DNA from: Branchiostoma floridae
Taxonomy: Eukaryota > Chordata > Leptocardii > Amphioxiformes > Branchiostomatidae
Length of the DNA stretch: 64,000 nucleotides
NCBI RefSeq assembly: GCF_000003815.2
Contig: NC_049995.1
Span: forward strand, 18,520,824-18,584,823
Reading direction: 5' to 3'
Made by a program: the position numbers and the translations under genes. This document shows, one piece after another, positions 10,668-22,660 of the stretch. The notes beneath the pieces are model-generated. The model was given only the letters and a program-made list of their open reading frames with translations, did no database searches and was not told the DNA's origin. Numbering within the stretch: position 1 is the stretch's first letter; the number at the start of each line of letters is the position of its first letter.

Positions 10668-12683
10668 TTCGGGCAGAACTCTGATCGATGTTTGGGTGGT
10701 GGAAATGGGGACAAAGTCTGTGGTTCAGTCAATTGCAAGTCAGTCAGTACACGACTCAGGCTAGTTTGTGGTATTTGTGATCCTGTAGCAAGAAGGTGAC
10801 ATGATTTGTAGATGTTGTTAGTCGGAGAAGGATTATTTGTAAAATCATCTACTATAAATGTGTTAAATTTAAAGAGTTAGAGTGACCTTTTGGCACTGGT
10901 ACTGGAGCGCCAACTAGTGATTCATGATGGCAGTACACCCTTGGCATTATCGATTGACCGGAAACAAGATGGTGAACGGGGAAGGGGCATGTTCACAAGA
11001 TGTCGAAGGACATCGATGCCGACTGATGTAATAAAATAATTCAAAAAACTATGCTGTATCACCATATAGATATTTCTAATTTAATATTGTGTTATTTTTC
11101 AGGATGGCAGGCCCACCGCGGGAAATTGAAGGGTTCACAGATGAAGACCGACGACATTTTGAGTTCGTGCGACCTCTCATTCACATATCTGATTCCCTTA
11201 CCAAAAAGGAAACAGATGATGTGAAAATATACTGTGCGCACGTGATTCCAAAAGGCATGATAAAAGGTCTAAAACGGGCAGTTGACATTTTTCTAAAGCT
11301 AAAAGAAATAGGCAAGATCAACCAGGAGAACCTGGACTTTGTTGAGGAGGTTTTGGAAATGATCGGACGACGTGATTTGGCTCGGGACGTTCTGCGGCCA
11401 GCCCAACAACCTGACCGAGCGATTCCGGAAAATCCCGAACTCCAGCCGGAAATCCCCGAGCCCCAGCCGGAAAACCCCGAGCCCCTACCGGGACCAAGTC
11501 ATGACGAAGCGAGGGCAGAAGGTAAGCAAAAATTAAGTATCATTGTTTACTCAAACTCAGTATAACATATCTCAAGTAACCGCTAGGCACAAAATTCTTT
11601 AAATCGGGCTGTATAGAGTTTCCGATTCCGTGTATTTTTCTGTTTTATTCAAATTAGTATTTAAGACCGAAAAAGGGACTTTAAAAACATACTAATGATG
11701 ATTCTTTTCACAAGTCTTCTATCCCTAGTCTGCAATACTTGAAACTTAACCTTGTGAAAATATCTTAATATTTCCAGAACCTACAGCGTCCAACATCTAC
11801 ACAGTGGTGCACGGCCACAGCAGCATGACCCAGGAGACGGTAGATCGTCACAGACAGAACATAGCATCCGCCTGTAACACCAGGAGGTCACAGGTCAAGT
11901 TCAGAGGTTACAAGAAGCACAAGAGCATCCTGGTGCACTTCTCCATACCGCGGGAGAACACGGCGGTGCTGAGGCACATGGCGGATCACTCCGACCCGAG
12001 ACTTGTCTACATGGGCGTCAAATCACTGCAGATCGACGCTGAAGTTCCCATCAAAGTCCAGCAGAGGGCGCCGTTGTACGGTAAGTTGATTTCCTTTTAG
12101 CCTTTATATGTACTTCATTTGTCAATTTTAGATTTTGCAGTTCCGTCAAAGAATGTAGATTTTTAAATGAGGTTAAATTTTCTCTTAAAGAAGCACCATC
12201 TGAAATTATAGATGCTGAAGAGCAACTGAATGTTTTCTTGTGAAAAATTAGCAATCAATTCTATTCCAGTACTTTCCGACCATCTACCATATGACTAAAC
12301 TTCTCGTAGCTGCATGTCAGGCATTTAGAGAGATTTACTTCAACTTTACTTGGACAAGCAGGTCTTAGTAGGTGATACCATATCCAACCATATGTCTCAT
12401 GGTGTCATCTATCTTTCACTGATGTGTTCCAGATGTCAAGAGGCAACTGCCCGTCGATGACATCGAGGTGGGATGCAGCACCCGGACCAAACACCAGAGG
12501 GCGCCCCAGAGCTGGACCCGCCTGTCTGCCCTGAACCTGTTCTCGGACGCCCTGCCGCTCCATCTGCAGGCAGCCGCGAGTCTGGAGTACCAGGGCTTCT
12601 CCTACAGCCTGGTCCGGGCTCTGGTGCAGAAGGACCGGCTCAGAGAACACCAGATGAGGCAGGCCATCCAGAACCTCAGGAAC

Positions 12684-12840
12684 GCAGAGGTGGATTCCAA
12701 CACGCTCCGTCAGAAGGCAGAGGTGGATTCCAACACGCTCCGTCAGAAGGCAGAGGCGGATTCCAACACGCTCCGTCAGAAGGCAGAGGTGGATTCCAAC
12801 ACGCTCCGTCAGAAGGCAGAGGTGGATTCCAACACGATCA
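12684..12840 (+). repeat. 33-bp minisatellite (hendecad repeat), copy C
   Basis: Four full 33-bp units plus a partial unit encode AEVDSNTLRQK, an 11-residue coiled-coil repeat. Units are nearly identical, including silent sites. Confidence 0.9.
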
Positions 12841-12980
12841 TGACTTTGCGCTCCAAGCTCAACATCACAGAGAACAGGCTGAAGGAGGCTCTTGAGACGA
12901 TCACAGTTCTTGAAGAAAAGCTGCGGCAGGCTCAAGAATACGCAGAGAAAGTCGCCAAGCAGGTGACGTCCCACGTGACG

Positions 12981-13175
12981 GAGTACAGGGGAGAGAAGCC
13001 GCCTGGAGGCTGGCCACAGGAGTTCAGGGGAGAGAAGCCGCCTGGGGGCTGGCCACAGGAGTACAGGGGAGAGAAGCCGCCTGGAGGCTGGTCACAGGAG
13101 TACAGGGGAGAGAAGCCGCATGGAGGCTGGTCACAGGAGTACAGGGGAGAGAAGCCGCATGGAGGCTGGTCGATA
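12981..13175 (+). repeat. 39-bp minisatellite (EYRGEKPPGGWPQ), copy C
   Basis: Five 39-bp units encode the 13-residue motif. Later units change PP to PH and W-P to W-S. Confidence 0.9.
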
Positions 13176-14245
13176 CAGGTCGAGAAGGCAGATTCAGCTA
13201 CACAGACACACCTATTGGATCCTTTTGGTACTACAGGGATACCTGGAGATGTGGGCGGTGACAAGGTTGGAGAAGACACGACTGTAGAGGAAGAAGACGG
13301 GAAAACTCCAAGACAAGATTCTGGCAGTGGGAGCAGTGGAAAAGAGGATGTTCTCGGTACAGAAGCAACCAAGCAAGAGCGACACACAGCGGGGACAGAA
13401 GGAGCGACATCTGGCTCTACTGGGATCTTGAAACAGGGTGTGATCACTATTTGTGGGGAGGGATCAGAACCTGGAAAGTTTCGGCTCCCACGTGGTGTTG
13501 TCTTGTCGCCTAGCAACGAGATATTTGTGGCTGATATGAGTAACAAGTCCAAGTCCACAGCACTGAGGGGGCTTACTTGCGCCACTTCCCAACAGTTGTA
13601 CCGGGTACAGGGGATAAGGACATGCAGCCACATGATGTCCGTATGGACGGTAACGGCACGTTGTGGGTAGTGGGAGAAGGATGGACAGCCCATCATGTTG
13701 TACAGTACAGCACGGACGGGACCGCCATGGCGCGGTTTGAACTGAAGAAGAGCCATAATTACCGAGGTATAGCAGTGAACATGCGCACTAACCACATCCT
13801 GGTGACTGATGCAGACCAAGTTGAAGTTCATATGTTCCGGCCGGACGGCTCCCTGGTGCGGACAGTCCGGCATCCACGGGATAGGGAGATGACACGCCCA
13901 ACGTACGTCACAGTGGACGGGGAAGGGAACATTCTTGTGTCGGACTGGAACAAAGACTCTGTCTACGTGTATGACGAGTCCGGGAAGTTCCTGTTCCAGT
14001 TTGGAGGTTGGGGAAGTGGTGAAGGTCAGATGAAGTGGCCTCACGGCATCTGTACAGACGGCTCTGGGCACATCCTCGTGGCGGACCATGGGAACGAGAG
14101 AGTTCAGATCTTCACACGTCACGGCGAGTTTGTCCGGACCTTCCGTACTTGGTTTAAGCCGGAAGGCCTGGCTGTGGGACCGGAAGGGCAGCTGGTTGTG
14201 ACCAGTTGGAGTTTTCTTACTGTAACTGTATTTCCTAACTACTGA

Positions 14246-14963
14246 TTGTAGACGAGGTTCATGTTTGAAAGGGATTTCATTTTGTTCCAACCAAACTAAA
14301 AATGGACTAACCAATTAGTCAACCAGTTTACTTATCTACTTTATGATGATGTAAGAACGGATCAGGGCGGGGGGGGGGGGGGCAGTTCCGGCTTCCAACG
14401 ACCTTTGACCAACCGCTCAGGCCAGACTTTCAGAAGGTCACGTGTTCAAGCAATCTCATCCTACGTATATCAGTTCCCATCTTTTTCGTCAGTCCTAAAG
14501 AAGACCAGAGGACTCGGTAATTCCGGAACTAATATTGTTATACATCTTCATAATGATTAATTCAAGTACATAAATCCGTTCTCATGTTAATTTAATTGCA
14601 ATAGTTGCTGAATCTTTTAATGGTGTCTGGAAACCACTGGAATAAGTTGCATACGGAAGGGTCAGCAGCAGACAGAAAAATTTATTGAGTAATTTATCAT
14701 TGCTTTGTAAATAGCAAACTCAAAGGGTTTTGACAATAGAGATTAAAGATAAGGACAATAGCATATTCCTCATAGACTGTAGTTTCCCATCATTACTTAG
14801 CCAATGATATTCATACAGCAGTTAAATGTAAAATGTGTTATATCTCTTACTGAATATTGTGAATAGATAAATACGGAATAAAGACACAATGTCTAAAGAT
14901 TACACATCAACAGTTTAATTTGAGTTTAGTTGTGAATTGATTTCAGTATGGTACACCAATAAA
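14246..14963 (+). other. Copy C 3' UTR to poly(A) signal
   Basis: A non-coding 3' flank with a poly-G run (14370-14382), the E-box CACGTG (about 14440) and AATAAA at 14958-14963, followed by TTTCTGTGG-type GT-rich sequence. Confidence 0.6.
14958..14963 (+). terminator. Poly(A) signal, copy C
   Basis: AATAAA in the shared context ACACCAATAAAA...TTTCTTTG, with GT-rich sequence (GTTTTCTGTGGTC) 30-40 bases later. Confidence 0.65.
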
Positions 14964-15179
14964 ATATGCTTTCTTTGTATAAAACTATCGTCGTTTTCTG
15001 TGGTCCCAGTTCACATCTGTGGTCTAAACAATGCGAAGTAACGCCAAAAAGAGATTATTACCTGGATGTCTAACCTAAATCGACGTAATGCAAAGTAACT
15101 AATGATAAGAAACAGCCATGGTTCAGATCCCCGTGTAACAACCTAGAAAAAGCCAAATGATTAGCATTAAATAGACATA

Positions 15180-15357
15180 CAGTCAAACCTGTATTAGGGG
15201 CCACCTCTACAGAGGGGCCACCTGTCCATAGTGGCCACTTTTTGTCGGTCCCTTGGGTATTTTATTCACAAGTTGCCACCTCTATACAGAGGCCACCTGT
15301 CTATAGTGGCCACATTTGTCCGGTCCCTTGAGTGGCCACTATAGACAGGTTTGACTG
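15180..15357. mobile_element. MITE, pogo/Tc1-mariner-like, second 178-bp copy
   Basis: Inverted termini CAGTCAAACCTGT/ACAGGTTTGACTG with TA duplications at 15178-15179 and 15358-15359. Same length as the element at 3218 but reversed. It lies between the poly(A) site of C and the promoter of D. Confidence 0.85.
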
Positions 15358-15880
15358 TATTAAAGTTCACTCCGACGTCTAGCGGTAAATGATAAAACTA
15401 CATACCACTGTAGAAATAACCAATGTAATTTTACCGTATGCAAACAAAGGTCAGACTTGCAATGACGACCTATGAGGTCCTGAATGGAAAGTATTAAGTA
15501 ACTTATTAAAACCAATTCTCTATTAATATTCAGCATCAAAACTGGTAAAGCGTGTAACATTGTAGAACATCCTTGTGGCGAGATAACAAATTTTGAATGA
15601 CAAATTGTCCGCATTTCGGTCCTGTTGTGATAAAAGCGCCGCCATTTTATCTCCGAGCAGATGTTGGGAGGAAAGATGTCGGCCGCTGGTTTAAGTCGAG
15701 ATGTCAGATGCAGCGCACACCTAGCGGATACTAGTGGTACTACAGGGATGAACTGTCCAGTAGAACTCAATGCATCTGTAAAAATTCTGCATTACGAGTC
15801 ACATATGTAGGGCGGCGCTCATTAAGCAATAGTGACAATTATTACCCGTATCCGAACTATTTTCGACACTAGCGGGTAAT

Positions 15881-15888
15881 TATAAAAA
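15881..15888 (+). promoter_or_regulatory. TATA box, copy D promoter
   Basis: TATAAAAA precedes ATCAGAAATC by about 20 bases. It is flanked by inverted-repeat arms at 15716-15748 and 16004-16033. Confidence 0.6.
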
Positions 15889-15903
15889 CTTCGCTACGCA
15901 ATC

Positions 15904-16233
15904 AGAAATCTGCGCAATCATAATCAAAGTCCAAAGAATACAGACCTTGCTTTAAATCTACCACCTTTACTGGTACATCAATCACCTGACCGCAGACGTT
16001 TACTCCTGTAGTACCGGCAGTATCCGCTAGGTGCAAAGCTGCACCTACCACTACCACATTACCCAGCGGCCATGATCAAAGTCTGACGGGCACCGAGTTT
16101 GCCTTTCAACTGCCACGTTTACTGCTATCTATTTTAGTCCCTATACAGGAGACATCTGAGGAAGTTTGTCTTAAAGAATCAGACTGACATCGGTTACGTC
16201 TTAGGAAGTCAGTCTTACCGTTACGTCACACAG
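15904..16233 (+). other. Copy D non-coding exon 1 (5' UTR)
   Basis: Donor CACACAG|GTGAG at 16233/16234. Upstream ORF ATG 16072 to TGA 16086 (TGA here, TAA in other copies). The start is inferred from the TATA box. Confidence 0.6.
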
Positions 16234-16925
16234 GTGAGTTTTAACAGTACAGGTGAGAAATGTTCACTTCAGCCAGGTGGCCATTTTAGATCAATGACAT
16301 GAAAAGGATTTCAGTACCATATGAGACCTTCATTGTTCTTTGCGTGCCGTGGTTGGGAAGGAGTAACAACTTTTAATTCGGGAAATAAGATGGTAACAAA
16401 TTCTAGAAAGTTTGCGTTTCGTTATTGTGAGGATAAATGGACATTTGTTACTAGTAAACGTGACACGAAATTACTGGAATAGTGACGTTTAGGTGTTGAT
16501 CACGCACAGCCATGCAGTGTTTCCCAACTCGCATGTGGCTACTTATGACAGAGACAAACACATTCATCACTTGCTGTTGTAACACACTATGTTAATTAGA
16601 AGTTAGTTCATAGATGATCATCCTCTCTCCCTTGCCATTATGATTATTTTTTTTTGCATCTATCAGTATCAACATCTCTGTCTCCGCCCCTTCCGAAGCA
16701 CAAGTTAATCATTGTTGAACAAACATTCCAACGTCGGTGAGCCGATAATAACCACATAATTCTCTTTTGTGTTACACTATGTTTCAGTCGCTAGCTGACT
16801 GGGTATGGAAAAATGTAGTTTTGCACCTGAAATTTGAATAATCTAATGTGTTTTGAAGACTTAAGATGATAAACGTGTTTACGTTACTAGTACTTGTGGC
16901 AATGACCTATCAATGTCCTGATCTC

Positions 16926-17850
16926 TGCCCGCCCCTCGGCCCGACCGCGTGACGTGTTAATGATTGACGGACAGAACAATCTCTCCGGAGTGGTCTGAGC
17001 TGACGTCACGGTGAGGGCCAAGCACTGGGAGATGTAAACAATTACACCACACGTACAAATTAGGCTTAGCGTGGATTCAATGGTGCTTACTCCATATATG
17101 TAAATGCTGATACTTGAAAATGACTTGTTACTGGCTATAAGAATCTTATACCCCAACGTAGGTGAGATTAAAATGATCATATATTTGCAGACATAGATGG
17201 GTGCGCGTGTCAAACAGTAGTTTTACATCTGCAGTTTAAATAGCATATTTTCTATGAACATATGAGTATGCTATTTGTGGCTTGCACATAACAACGTTCA
17301 GATCTAAATTTTATATCCCCGCCCCTCGGCACAACCGCGTGACGTGTTAATAATTGTTGGACAGAACAAACTCTCCGGAGTGGTCTGAGCTGACGTCACG
17401 GTGAGAGCCAAGCACTGGAAGATGTAAACAATTACACCACACGTACAAATAAAGCTTAGCGAAGATTCAACGGTGCTTACTCCACAGATGTTAACGTTGG
17501 TACTTAAAAAGGAGTCTTGTTAAAGGTTAATGTTTAAAGAAACGTAAACCCAGTGTCGGTGATAGTATAATAGCCACATATTGGTTTACTGGATTATCGA
17601 GATACATTTAGCTCATATATATGCCTTCTGTGTTTGCAAAATTAGATGATTAGATGGGTGGGTGTGTCAAACAGTAGTTTTACACCTACAGTTTCAATAA
17701 TCTATGTTCTATAAACATGTAAGTATGTTATTTGTGGCACAAAGACCTATCAGTGTCCTGATCTCTGCCCCGCCCCTCGGCACGTCCGCGTGACGTGGTA
17801 ATGATTGACGGACAGAACAAACTCTCGGGAGTGGTCTGAGCTGACGTCAC
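16926..17850 (+). repeat. Intron-1 tandem repeat, three units, copy D
   Basis: Three cores at 16926, 17316 and 17766 (spacing about 390 and 450 bp), each with a GC box, CGCGTGACGTG, TTAATGATTG or a close variant, and a perfect TGACGTCA (17001, 17391, 17842). A relic unit lies near 16683-16750. Between the cores the units also share GTCAAACAGTAGTTTTACA and CTTACTCCA. Confidence 0.8.
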
Positions 17851-18032
17851 GGCGAGGGCAAGGTGCTCGGAGATTCACAAACAACTTCAGTACAAGTTCC
17901 AACTGGGCTTAGTGCGGACTGAATGTTGCTCAGTCCCCAGTCGTTAACGCTGGTACTTTGATATGACTACAGTAGAATGTATCTTTGTCAGATATCCAGA
18001 AAGAAGTCAGTAAGCTGGTACAAGTTTTGAAC

Positions 18033-18044
18033 TGCGCATGCGCA
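18033..18044 (+). promoter_or_regulatory. NRF1-type motif upstream of the copy D DED exon
   Basis: TGCGCATGCGCA, a perfect palindromic NRF1-like site, lies about 300 bases upstream of the DED exon. The same motif occurs at 55454-55465 in copy I, and a weaker one (CTCATGCGCAC) near 32646 in copy F. Confidence 0.4.
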
Positions 18045-18347
18045 GGGTCAAAGGTGAAGACCCCTGATCAGTAATCGTGAGTTCTTGTGTTGTTGAGACA
18101 CATGTCGAGACGTGCTTCATTTAGGTCCCGAGGCCTTCAACTCTTATAAATTATCCACAATGCGTGACTGTTAATGCAAATTTTAAAATGCAAGTACTTT
18201 ATTCTTTATCATTGTACCCTGCGCAGATTGCTATAAAGCTTTGTGGCTATCATCCAGTAGTTAAATGTACCTTACCTACTAGTACTTAGACGTACAATGT
18301 GTGCAGAATATGATGAGTTCAGTTCAGTTTTATCGTCTGTTTTCAGG

Positions 18348-21174
18348 ATGGCAGGTCCGGTTCGAGAAAGAGTCACAGATGCCGACAGGCGCCATTTCGA
18401 TTTTGTGCAAACCTTGCTCCGTATTTCCGATGAGCTGACAGAAGAGGAAACGGCAAACGTGAAGTTGTTCTGTCTGCATCTGATTCCTGAAGGCCAATCG
18501 GAACAACTGAAGCGGGCGGTGGACGTTTTTCAAAAGCTGATTAAACTGGACAAAATTGACCAGGAGAATCTCGACTTTCTCGAAGAGCTGTTGGAAAGAA
18601 TCGGGCGTCAGGACCTGATTCGGGACGTTCTGAGACAGTTCCAGCCTCCTGAACGAGAGATTCCGGAAAATCCCGAACTGCAGCCGGGAACAAGTCAACA
18701 GGGAGCAGATGCAGAAGGTGAGTTACAAGCAAGAAAATTATGGATGAACCTCAAACAAAAACCTATTATCTGCCCGGCAGCCTTGTATCGTCATAGAAAT
18801 ACATTTCTATGGAATTTGGTCTAAATCCAACCACTTATAGAAATCATAAGAAGCAATCCTGTGGACTTGTTGTCAATTAACATTAACACTTTCATTGCTA
18901 CTTAACATTCCAGGAAATGCAACGTCCAACACATACGTGGTCGTGAACGGCCAAGTGCGCATGATCCAGGAAACTCTAGATCGTCTTAGAAACCACATAG
19001 CAACGTTATCTGGCACCAGAAGGTCAATGGTCAAGTTCAGAGGTTACAAGAAGCACAAGAGCATCCTGGTGCACTTCTCCATACCGCGGGAGAACACGGT
19101 GGTGCTGAGGCACATGGCGGATCACTCCGACCCAAGACTTGTCTACATGGGCGTCAAGTCACTGCAGATCGACGCTGAAGTTCCAATCAAGGTCCAACAG
19201 GGGGCGCCGTTGTACGGTGAGTTGCATGCTTTTAGCTATAGTCTTCACAAACAATCAAATGTACTCTATCTGTGAATTTTAGACTTTTGCAGGTCTATCG
19301 AAGAATATGGATGTTATTTTGAGTTTATATTTTCTCATACAGAAGCACCATCAAAGACTATAGATATTTAAGAGATACAGAATATCTACTTGTGAAACAT
19401 CAGAAGTCGATTTTATTCCAATACTTTCCCAGCATCTACCATATGGCTGAACCTGATAGTAGCTGCATGTTAGACATGTAAATAGATAGCATTATTTCTA
19501 CTGTACTGGGACGAGCAGGTCGTGTACGTGACGCCATATCAAACCCTATGTTTCATGATATCATATATCTTTAACTTATGTGTTCCAGATATCAAGAGGC
19601 AACTGCCTGTTGATGACATCGAGGTTGGATGCAGTACACGGAACAAACACCAGAGGGCGCCCCAGGGCTGGACCCGCCTGTCTGCCCTGAACCTGTTCTC
19701 GGACGCCCTGCCGCTCCATCTGCAGGCAGCCGCGAGTCTGGAGTACCAGGGCTTCTCCTACAGCCTGGTCCGGGCTCTGGTGCAGAAGGACCGGCTCAGA
19801 GAACACCAGATGAGGCAGGCCATCCAGAACCTCAGGAACGCAGAGGTGGATTCCGACAAGCTCCGTCAGAAGGCAGAGGTGGATTCCAACACGATCATGA
19901 CTTTGAGTTCCAAGCTCAACATCACAGAGAACAGGCTGAAGGAGGCTCTTGAGACAAACGATATTCTTGAAGAAAAGCTGCAGCATGCTCAAGAATACGC
20001 GGAGAAAGCCGCCAAGCAGGTGACATCCCACGTGACGGACTACAGGGGAGAGAAGCCGCCTGGAGGCTGGCCACAGGAGTACAGGGGAGAGAAGCCGCCT
20101 GGAGGCTGGTCGGCACAGGTCGAGAAGGCAGATTCAGCTACACAGACTCACCTAACTGAACCTGTTGGTACTACAGGGATACCTGGAGGTGTGGGTGACA
20201 AGGTTGGAGCAGACCCGACTGCAAAGGAAGAAGACGGGAAAACTCCAAGACAAGAATCTGGCAGTGGGAGCGATGGAAAAGAGGATGTTCTCGGTACAGA
20301 AGCACAAGAGCAAGAGCGACACACAGCGGGAATACAAAAAGCGGCACCTGGCTTTACTGGTGTGATTACTTTTGGTGGGTTTGGAAAGGAACCTGGAGAG
20401 TTACGGGACCCACGCGGTGTTGTGGTGTCGCCAAGCAACGAGATATTTGTGGCCGATGAACTTAACAGGCGAGTCCAAGTCCACAGCACAGAGGGGGTTT
20501 ACCTGCGCCACTTCCCAACAGTTGTACCGGGTGCTGGAGATAAGGACATGGAGCCGCATGATGTCTGTATGGACGGTAATGGTACGCTGTGGGTAGTGGG
20601 GCGGGGAAAGACAGCTCACCATGTTGTACAGTACAGCACGGACGGGACCGCCATGGCGGGGTTTGACATGAAGAAGAGCATTTATTTCCGCGGCATTACA
20701 GTGGACATGCGCACTAACCACATCCTGGTGACTGATTGTGACCACGGTGAAGTTGATGTGTTCCGTCCGGACGGCTCCCTGGTGCGGACAGTCCGACATC
20801 ACGAGGGTGAGATGACACACCCACGGTACGTCACTGTGGACGGGGACGGGAACATTCTTGTGTCGGACTGGAACAATTACAATTACTACGTGTATGACGA
20901 GTCCGGGAAGTTCCTGTTCCAGTTTGGAGGTTTGGGAAGTGGTGAAGGTCAGCTGAATAGGCCTGCAGGCATCTGTACAGACAGCTCGGGTCACATTCTC
21001 GTGGCAGACTATGGGAACGAGAGGATTCAGATCTTCACACGTCACGGCGAGTTTGCCCGTACCGTCCGAACTGGGTCTGGGTCTGGGCCGGAAGGCCTGG
21101 CTGTGGGACCGGAAGGGCAGCTGGTTATGACCAATTCTTTGAACGACATTGTGACTGTTTATCCAAGCTATTAG
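18348..21174 (+). CDS. Copy D: DED / unknown domain / coiled coil / NHL protein (752 aa)
   Basis: Exons 18348-18717, 18914-19216 and 19589-21174, all with GT-AG phase-1 introns. Residues about 14-95 form a DED (LLRISDELTEEET, LIPEGQSEQ, LLERIGRQDLIRDVL). Residues 124-224 are the unrecognised domain with the core HKSILVHFSIPRE and DPRLVYMGVKSLQID. From about 225 a helical segment (SLEYQGFSYSLVRALVQKDR) leads into a coiled coil with two hendecads, then two EYRGEKPPGGWPQ repeats. An acidic linker follows, then a six-bladed NHL propeller (about 480-752) ending IVTVYPSY. There is no DD exon; the intron between the first two coding exons is only 196 bp. No signal peptide or membrane helix, so it should be cytosolic. 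DED proteins recruit caspase-8-like or FADD-like partners through the domain; a role in apoptosis or immune signalling is inferred. Confidence 0.9.
19840..20115 (+). repeat. Coding minisatellites of copy D (33 bp and 39 bp)
   Basis: One full and one partial hendecad unit at 19840-19896, and two 39-bp GEKPPGGW units at 20038-20115. This is the low-copy state of both arrays. Confidence 0.8.
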
Positions 21175-22282
21175 TCAAGCAGCACTTTGGAGTAAGAAGG
21201 CTTTTATTTTTTTTTTCAACACAAATGAATGAACTTTCCATTTTCTCAAACCAGTCCTTTTGCCTACTTTGTGAACGGGTGTATGGGGCGGGGAACGCTA
21301 CAGGCTTCCAATGGCCTTTGACCTTTTGTTCATATCAGACAGACGGAAGGTCACGTGTTTTGAACATTTAAGTCCTCAGTTATCCTGAACAGATCAGAGA
21401 ACATGTCGAAAAATTCAAATCCATCTTCAGAACGTTTAAAACGAATTATAACATTCCCTGGACGAGAGTTGTTTTTTTCCATTCCGACCAAATTAGATTT
21501 TTTATCAACGTCACTTGATCATGGATTGTTCACAATCTGACGATAAACGCTCAAAGACGCTCAAACCACTCAAAGCTTTCTTTCCGCTTGTTCAAAAGAA
21601 TTTGATATATTCCATCCTTTAGGTACATTCAATTTAATTACATTCTAGGAGAAGATAACCCTTACATTGTACAAATATAAATGCACAAAATATGTTTAGG
21701 ACTTCTAACTAATAGCATGAGTATTACGTTAAACTCTAAATGTTGATTTATCTTTATTAGTGTACCTTGGTTTATGTATTTGTACCCAATCTTTTATACT
21801 TCAATGTTCATTTTAATGTAATTGCTTATTTAATATCCATGCAACAGTTGGTTAATCTTTAAATGATATTTGTCTGGAACCCATCTTGACATGTCGGGTT
21901 GGTTACAGATTTAGTAAGTATTTTTTCATACTCAAGCCTTCAAGGGTCTTCCATCGCCATGGATTCCTTAATCGTTGAAAGGACGGATTGAAGATTAGGA
22001 AGATGGCAGCTTCGTCGCTGAGACTGTGGTGACGCCATGACTTATCCGATGATAACGAGTATCTAAACAGTCGTTTGTCGATGATGGGACAGGACACGTG
22101 ATATGTTTTGCCGGTAACACCACCATGTATTATCAGCTCAACAATTAGATACAACATATAAGTCTCTGTACCATCTCTAAAGATCACACATTAACACGTC
22201 TTTGGTATCAGCGGTTGAATTTCCTGGGAGTTGAATCGAAATGGATACTTTACGATGTCGTATGCTGTTTTACACCAATAAA
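21175..22282 (+). other. Copy D 3' UTR to poly(A) signal
   Basis: About 1.1 kb without coding potential. It closely matches the 3' flanks of E and G, including GATGATAACGAGTATCTAAA near 22040 and the TTGGTATCAGCGGTTGAAT block. AATAAA lies at 22277-22282, followed by the GT-rich TTCTTTGTGGTTTT. Confidence 0.65.
22277..22282 (+). terminator. Poly(A) signal, copy D
   Basis: CACCAATAAAAGC followed by GTTCTTTGTGG about 35 bases later. The same arrangement occurs in copies C, E, F, H and I. Confidence 0.7.
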
Positions 22283-22660
22283 AGCTGTACTTTCTTTGCA
22301 TGAAGTGATCATAGTTCTTTGTGGTTTTACTTATGATACTGAGTACCAACCATGATTTCAGTCCCTGTGTGACACCCGGCAATAATACGCGGCCAAATGA
22401 AAAGCATTGATAGACATAGAATATTTCACAAGGACTTCTAGCGGTACATGATGAAACTGAATGCTATCAAACTGAATGAACTGAATGATCTATAGAAATA
22501 AGCAACGAGATTCTGCAATACCATCGCGGACTGGGCTTCAAATAAGGACCAACGAGGTTCTCAAAGAAGGTATATATTAACTGTCTTATCTAATTCGTAT
22601 TGTAACAAAGCGGTCTTGTCGTAACATTGTAGAACATCCTTGTGACGACAAAGTTTAACG

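Larger units (their letters stand above)
7686..11102 (+). other. Copy C intron 1
   Basis: About 3.4 kb. It contains a relic repeat near 8225-8310, three good intron-1 repeat cores (8489, 8935, 10591) and a LINE inserted inside the third unit. No host coding sequence is seen. Confidence 0.5.
11104..14245 (+). pseudogene. Copy C: DED / unknown domain / coiled coil / NHL gene with a 4-base frameshift
   Basis: Exons 11104-11521, 11778-12080 and 12433-14245. Residues about 15-97 form the most divergent DED of the array (LIHISDSLTKKET, VIPKGM, GRRDLARDVL), followed by a proline-rich PENPEPQPE tail. Exon 2 encodes the shared 101-residue domain. The last exon has four full 11-residue AEVDSNTLRQK hendecads, five EYRGEKPPGGWPQ-type repeats and the linker. 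At 13546 AACAAGTCCAAG replaces AACAAGCGAGTCCAAG, a 4-base loss in the first propeller blade. The frame then ends at 13670 after about 652 codons. The remaining blades are open in the other frame from 13577 to the normal TGA at 14245. This could be a young pseudogene, a truncated but expressed protein, or a sequence error. There is no DD exon. Confidence 0.8.

Noticed and set aside
12473-12895. A plus-strand alternative frame in the last exon (starting near the CQY/MQY region, about 107-174 codons, in eight copies)
   Set aside because: It is present in all copies only because the nucleotide block is homogenised. It ends at the same stop and has low-complexity composition typical of a frame-shifted reading.
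12405-12974. Minus-strand ORF over the hendecad repeat (repeated LCLLTERVGIH)
   Set aside because: It is a mirror of the 33-bp minisatellite, not a gene.
18718-18913. Hidden DD exon in the DD-lacking copies
   Set aside because: The introns are only about 180-260 bp in C, D, F, H and J and contain nothing resembling the 249-base DD exon.
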